Shown here one piece after another: positions 6,930-8,886 of a stretch of 8,886 nt of DNA. Numbering within the stretch: position 1 is the stretch's first letter; each line of letters opens with the position of its first letter. Source of the stretch: an uncultured Muribaculaceae bacterium (GTDB lineage: Bacteria; Bacteroidota; Bacteroidia; Bacteroidales; Muribaculaceae); contig CAJTRS010000031.1 in NCBI GenBank assembly GCA_910578805.1, positions 1 through 8,886 on the forward strand, written 5' to 3'. The notes under the pieces were generated by a model. That model was given only the letters and a program-made list of their open reading frames with translations, searched no databases and was not told the DNA's origin. The position numbers and the translations under genes are program-made.

Positions 6930-7490
6930 TCAGCAGTCTCCGTTAATGCTGTCGGTTACGCATGGAATGGAGGCAAGCATTGGCTCCGTCACGTGATATT
7001 CCCCTTGCGGCGGAAGCATCACGGCGAGTACGCCGGGCTTTGTGGAGGCACCCTCAGGCGGCGTGTAGATGCGCAACAGCCGCTCCGACGCTATTACCAC
7101 CGGCCGCTCCGTCTTGCCTCGGGTAAACGGTGACAGCTGCGTCTCCTCCTCCGGTGAACCTTCCGGCACTATCAAGGCGGGACGGTTCCACCCCTGCATG
7201 GTCACTTCGGTGACACGGAGGCAATCCGGAGGCAGCCTGATCATACCCGCACCGTCACCGGTGCGGGTCATGGTCAGAGAAGAGCCTATGTCGGTCAGAG
7301 GGAGTGCGCTCGGCGGCATAGTCATGAGGCAATGCACATACCACGCGTCGATGCGGCTCATCATAAGCCCGTCGAGGTCTATGCCGTCGGTACGGGTCAC
7401 CGACGCATCGGTGCGCGCCATCTCCAGTCCCTGGAGGAGTCGCCACCGGCTAAGCATCTCTCCGGCGCTGAGGATCAGTCGCGGAGCCAT
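6930..7490 (-). CDS. Head-tail adaptor / tail-tube-A-like protein (186 aa)
   Basis: This 186-residue protein most likely forms the ring docking below the portal (gp4 / tail tubular A type). Residues 1-60 are helical (MAPRLILSAGEMLSRWRLLQ, then DGIDLDGLMMSRIDAWYVHCL). A strand-rich part includes MIRLPPDCLRVTEVTMQGWNRPAL (about 82-105). The LPxDxxRVxxVxMxGW pattern is common in phage head-completion adaptors. The C-terminal half (RPVVIASERLLRIYTPPE, then KPGVLAVMLPP) is also strand-rich. The ATG at 7488-7490 lies inside the 3' end of the capsid gene, a 16-bp overlap that suggests translational coupling. The portal gene follows 35 bp later. The call rests on sequence character and position, not a decisive motif; a capsid-decoration or other neck protein is the main alternative. 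Confidence 0.6.
   Translation of the reverse strand: MAPRLILSAGEMLSRWRLLQGLEMARTDASVTRTDGIDLDGLMMSRIDAWYVHCLMTMPPSALPLTDIGSSLTMTRTGDGAGMIRLPPDCLRVTEVTMQGWNRPALIVPEGSPEEETQLSPFTRGKTERPVVIASERLLRIYTPPEGASTKPGVLAVMLPPQGEYHVTEPMLASIPCVTDSINGDC
7245..7268. repeat. 9-bp inverted repeat inside the adaptor gene
   Basis: ACCCGCACC (7245-7253) and GGTGCGGGT (7260-7268) form a perfect 9-bp stem around a 6-base loop. It encodes part of TRTGDGAGM in the adaptor gene. The two arms could form a stable mRNA hairpin about 220 bases into the gene. No T tract follows on either strand, and it may be only a by-product of codon choice. Confidence 0.35.
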
Positions 7491-8764
7491 ACTACCTTGG
7501 TGTGGGCTTTGGGGTGACGCAATACCAGGCAGCTCGATTCCGTGGCCACGAGGGCATCGGTGTTCCTTACTCCCGATTTTTTCAGGTCGAGATGCTCCAC
7601 CTTGAAAGGCACATGGGTGTATTTGGTGAGATACTGCGGATCGAGCACCAGACCGTCGTATTCATGGCCGCACTGGTCAAATACCTCACTGTGTATCACA
7701 TAAAGCGACCCGAATTTGGAGCGCAGTTCGCTGAAGTCTATGCCCCATCTGGTCACAGTGTCGTTGGCAGATATCACTTTGGTGTAGCTCAGTGCGTTGA
7801 GATGCTCTATGAGCCCCGATCCGGCTATGAGTATCTTGCGGCTTGAGCCGGCGGCTTCGCCCATGAATGCCGCTCGCATAAGCTCTATGAGTTTCTCCTG
7901 ACTCAGGGCATTGCCCGATATGTTGAACGCTCCCTCGGCCTGGTTCCAGATACCGTCGGTAAACAGCACTTCATCATATTTCTGAGGATCGGTCAGACGG
8001 GCCTTGGTGCCGAACAGGAAGCTCTTCTCCATGCCCATGCGCATATCCATTATGGCCACCTCCTCCTGGTCCGAGAAGGTCCAGCCGACCTCTTTGGCCG
8101 ACAGTTTGGCATAGACCGACTGCTCCACCTGAGCCTTGAATATCTGGCAGTAGTTCGATGATTTCACGGGCAGGGCCTCGAACTGGGCCGTCTGCACATC
8201 GAGTTCGCTTGCAGCGCGTCCCATTCGCACTAATCGGGTGCCGACACCCACTTCGTCCATGGCGAGTTCGGGATCGACGGGGTTGCCGTTGAGGGCTATG
8301 ACCTTGAGGCCCATATCGGTCGCCGACGCATTCTCGAGCACATAGAGCACGAGTGACTGGGTGGGGCGCTCCTGGCTGTCGTATCCCATGGCCTCCGGCA
8401 CCATGATGGTCTCCGTGGGAGCAAACATTCGGTCGTTGGAAGTATATATGCGATATACAAACCTCCCTTCGATCTGGCTGTCATTCAGCATGGTCACCTC
8501 CGATATCACCGATGCCTTGGCCGGCTTGGTGTCAACCGAGTAGTAATCGACTATCATTGACGATGACGGGCGGGCGCCGACCATGCGCGATATCTGATCT
8601 ACAGGCGTTGACATGGGGCGCACCTGTACTATGCGGCGGTCTATCTCATTGACCAATAGCGCGGGCGATGCTTCCCGTATGGCCGGAGTGGTGAGTGGGC
8701 CGTCAATGACGTGACGCCCGTTGGTGGTTCCTTCGATGATTGTCGGGGTGTTGTTTTGTTCCAT
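7475..8764 (-). CDS. Phage major capsid protein, HK97 fold (SU10/DUF5309-like)
   Basis: This 429-residue protein would build the icosahedral head. The N-terminus is short (TPVDQISRMVGARPSSSMIV near 53-72), without a long delta-type scaffold domain. The middle contains EEVAIMDMRMGMEKSFLFGT, the acidic helix ending in FGT/FGTK found in this capsid group, followed by LFTDGIWNQ. Later come an A-domain-like SSRKILIAGSGLIEHLN, WGIDFSELRSKFGSLYVIHS and the C-terminal KSGVRNTDALVATESSCLVL then RHPKAHTKVV. The closing E-x-x-L-x-x-[RK]-x-P-x-AH-x-x-V pattern is typical of SU10-like (DUF5309) coat proteins. Length is normal for the group. The start ATG at 8764 follows an AT-rich gap without a clear ribosome-binding site. 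Its stop overlaps the adaptor start by 16 bp. No scaffold or protease gene is visible between the upstream partial frame and this gene. Confidence 0.85.
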   Translation of the reverse strand: MEQNNTPTIIEGTTNGRHVIDGPLTTPAIREASPALLVNEIDRRIVQVRPMSTPVDQISRMVGARPSSSMIVDYYSVDTKPAKASVISEVTMLNDSQIEGRFVYRIYTSNDRMFAPTETIMVPEAMGYDSQERPTQSLVLYVLENASATDMGLKVIALNGNPVDPELAMDEVGVGTRLVRMGRAASELDVQTAQFEALPVKSSNYCQIFKAQVEQSVYAKLSAKEVGWTFSDQEEVAIMDMRMGMEKSFLFGTKARLTDPQKYDEVLFTDGIWNQAEGAFNISGNALSQEKLIELMRAAFMGEAAGSSRKILIAGSGLIEHLNALSYTKVISANDTVTRWGIDFSELRSKFGSLYVIHSEVFDQCGHEYDGLVLDPQYLTKYTHVPFKVEHLDLKKSGVRNTDALVATESSCLVLRHPKAHTKVVWLRD

Positions 8765-8837
8765 AGTCTGTAAGGTTGAAAAATGTTAGGAAAAAAATTT
8801 ATTGATTTGGTTGATGAATCGGGATTCCGGCATGGGG

Positions 8838-8886
8838 TCAGTCCCACACCCCGGGGCGCAGAGCCGAAAGAAACAGCGATGCATAG
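8838..8886 (-). CDS. Possible C-terminal end of an upstream phage gene (partial)
   Basis: On the minus strand a frame entering from the right edge encodes YASLFLSALRPGVWD and stops with TGA at 8838-8840. It is preferred because the DNA to 8838 is GC-rich while 8765-8825 turns AT-rich, as in the other gaps here. A second frame continuing to TAA at 8786-8788 (ending INQINKFFS) cannot be excluded. Too little is visible to name a product; by position it could be a scaffold, protease or tail gene. Confidence 0.4.
   Translation of the reverse strand, partial: YASLFLSALRPGVWD

Noticed and set aside
1..8886. CRISPR array, tRNA, rRNA, transposase or integrase
   Set aside because: I saw no regularly spaced repeats, no tRNA-like cloverleaf or rRNA segment, no insertion-sequence ends, and no recombinase or transposase motif in any frame. 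I could not run a covariance-model search.

Overview
The window looks like chromosomal DNA of a Bacteroidales bacterium, possibly a gut Muribaculaceae-type organism. The reasons are a large secreted glycan-active enzyme with a type IX secretion (T9SS) sorting tail, a Bacteroidetes-style promoter (TTTG / TAnnTTTG), starts without Shine-Dalgarno sequences, and AT-rich gaps between moderately GC-rich genes. The family-level guess is inference; the order-level call is better supported.

Left part (1-4457, + strand), cellular genes. The window opens in the last 51 codons of a gene whose C-terminus is a T9SS sorting tail, closed by a strong intrinsic terminator (189-224). A 307-bp gap follows with that terminator, two adjacent inverted repeats and a good Bacteroidetes promoter. 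Next is a 1308-residue secreted GH85 endo-beta-N-acetylglucosaminidase (463-4389) with a signal peptide, the NxE catalytic pair, accessory beta-sandwich modules, a LamG-like domain, a PKD-like domain and its own T9SS tail. It ends at a second strong terminator (4422-4457). The two T9SS tails share an 83-bp block with one mismatch, which ends abruptly.

Right part (4472-8886, - strand), phage head genes. Reading leftwards from the right edge: the tail end of an unidentified gene, a major capsid protein (HK97-fold, SU10/DUF5309-like), a head-tail adaptor-like protein whose start overlaps the capsid stop by 16 bp, a compact portal protein, then after an AT-rich repeat-bearing leader two small proteins (137 and 149 residues). 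The last of these stops only 82 bp from the GH85 stop, in convergent orientation.

The capsid, adaptor and portal form a head-assembly set, but their order (capsid, adaptor, portal) is the reverse of the usual portal-then-capsid order. No terminase, tail, integrase or lysis gene is visible here. The simplest reading is one edge of a prophage or phage-derived element beside a cellular glycan-degradation gene. Whether it is complete, remnant or domesticated cannot be decided from this window.
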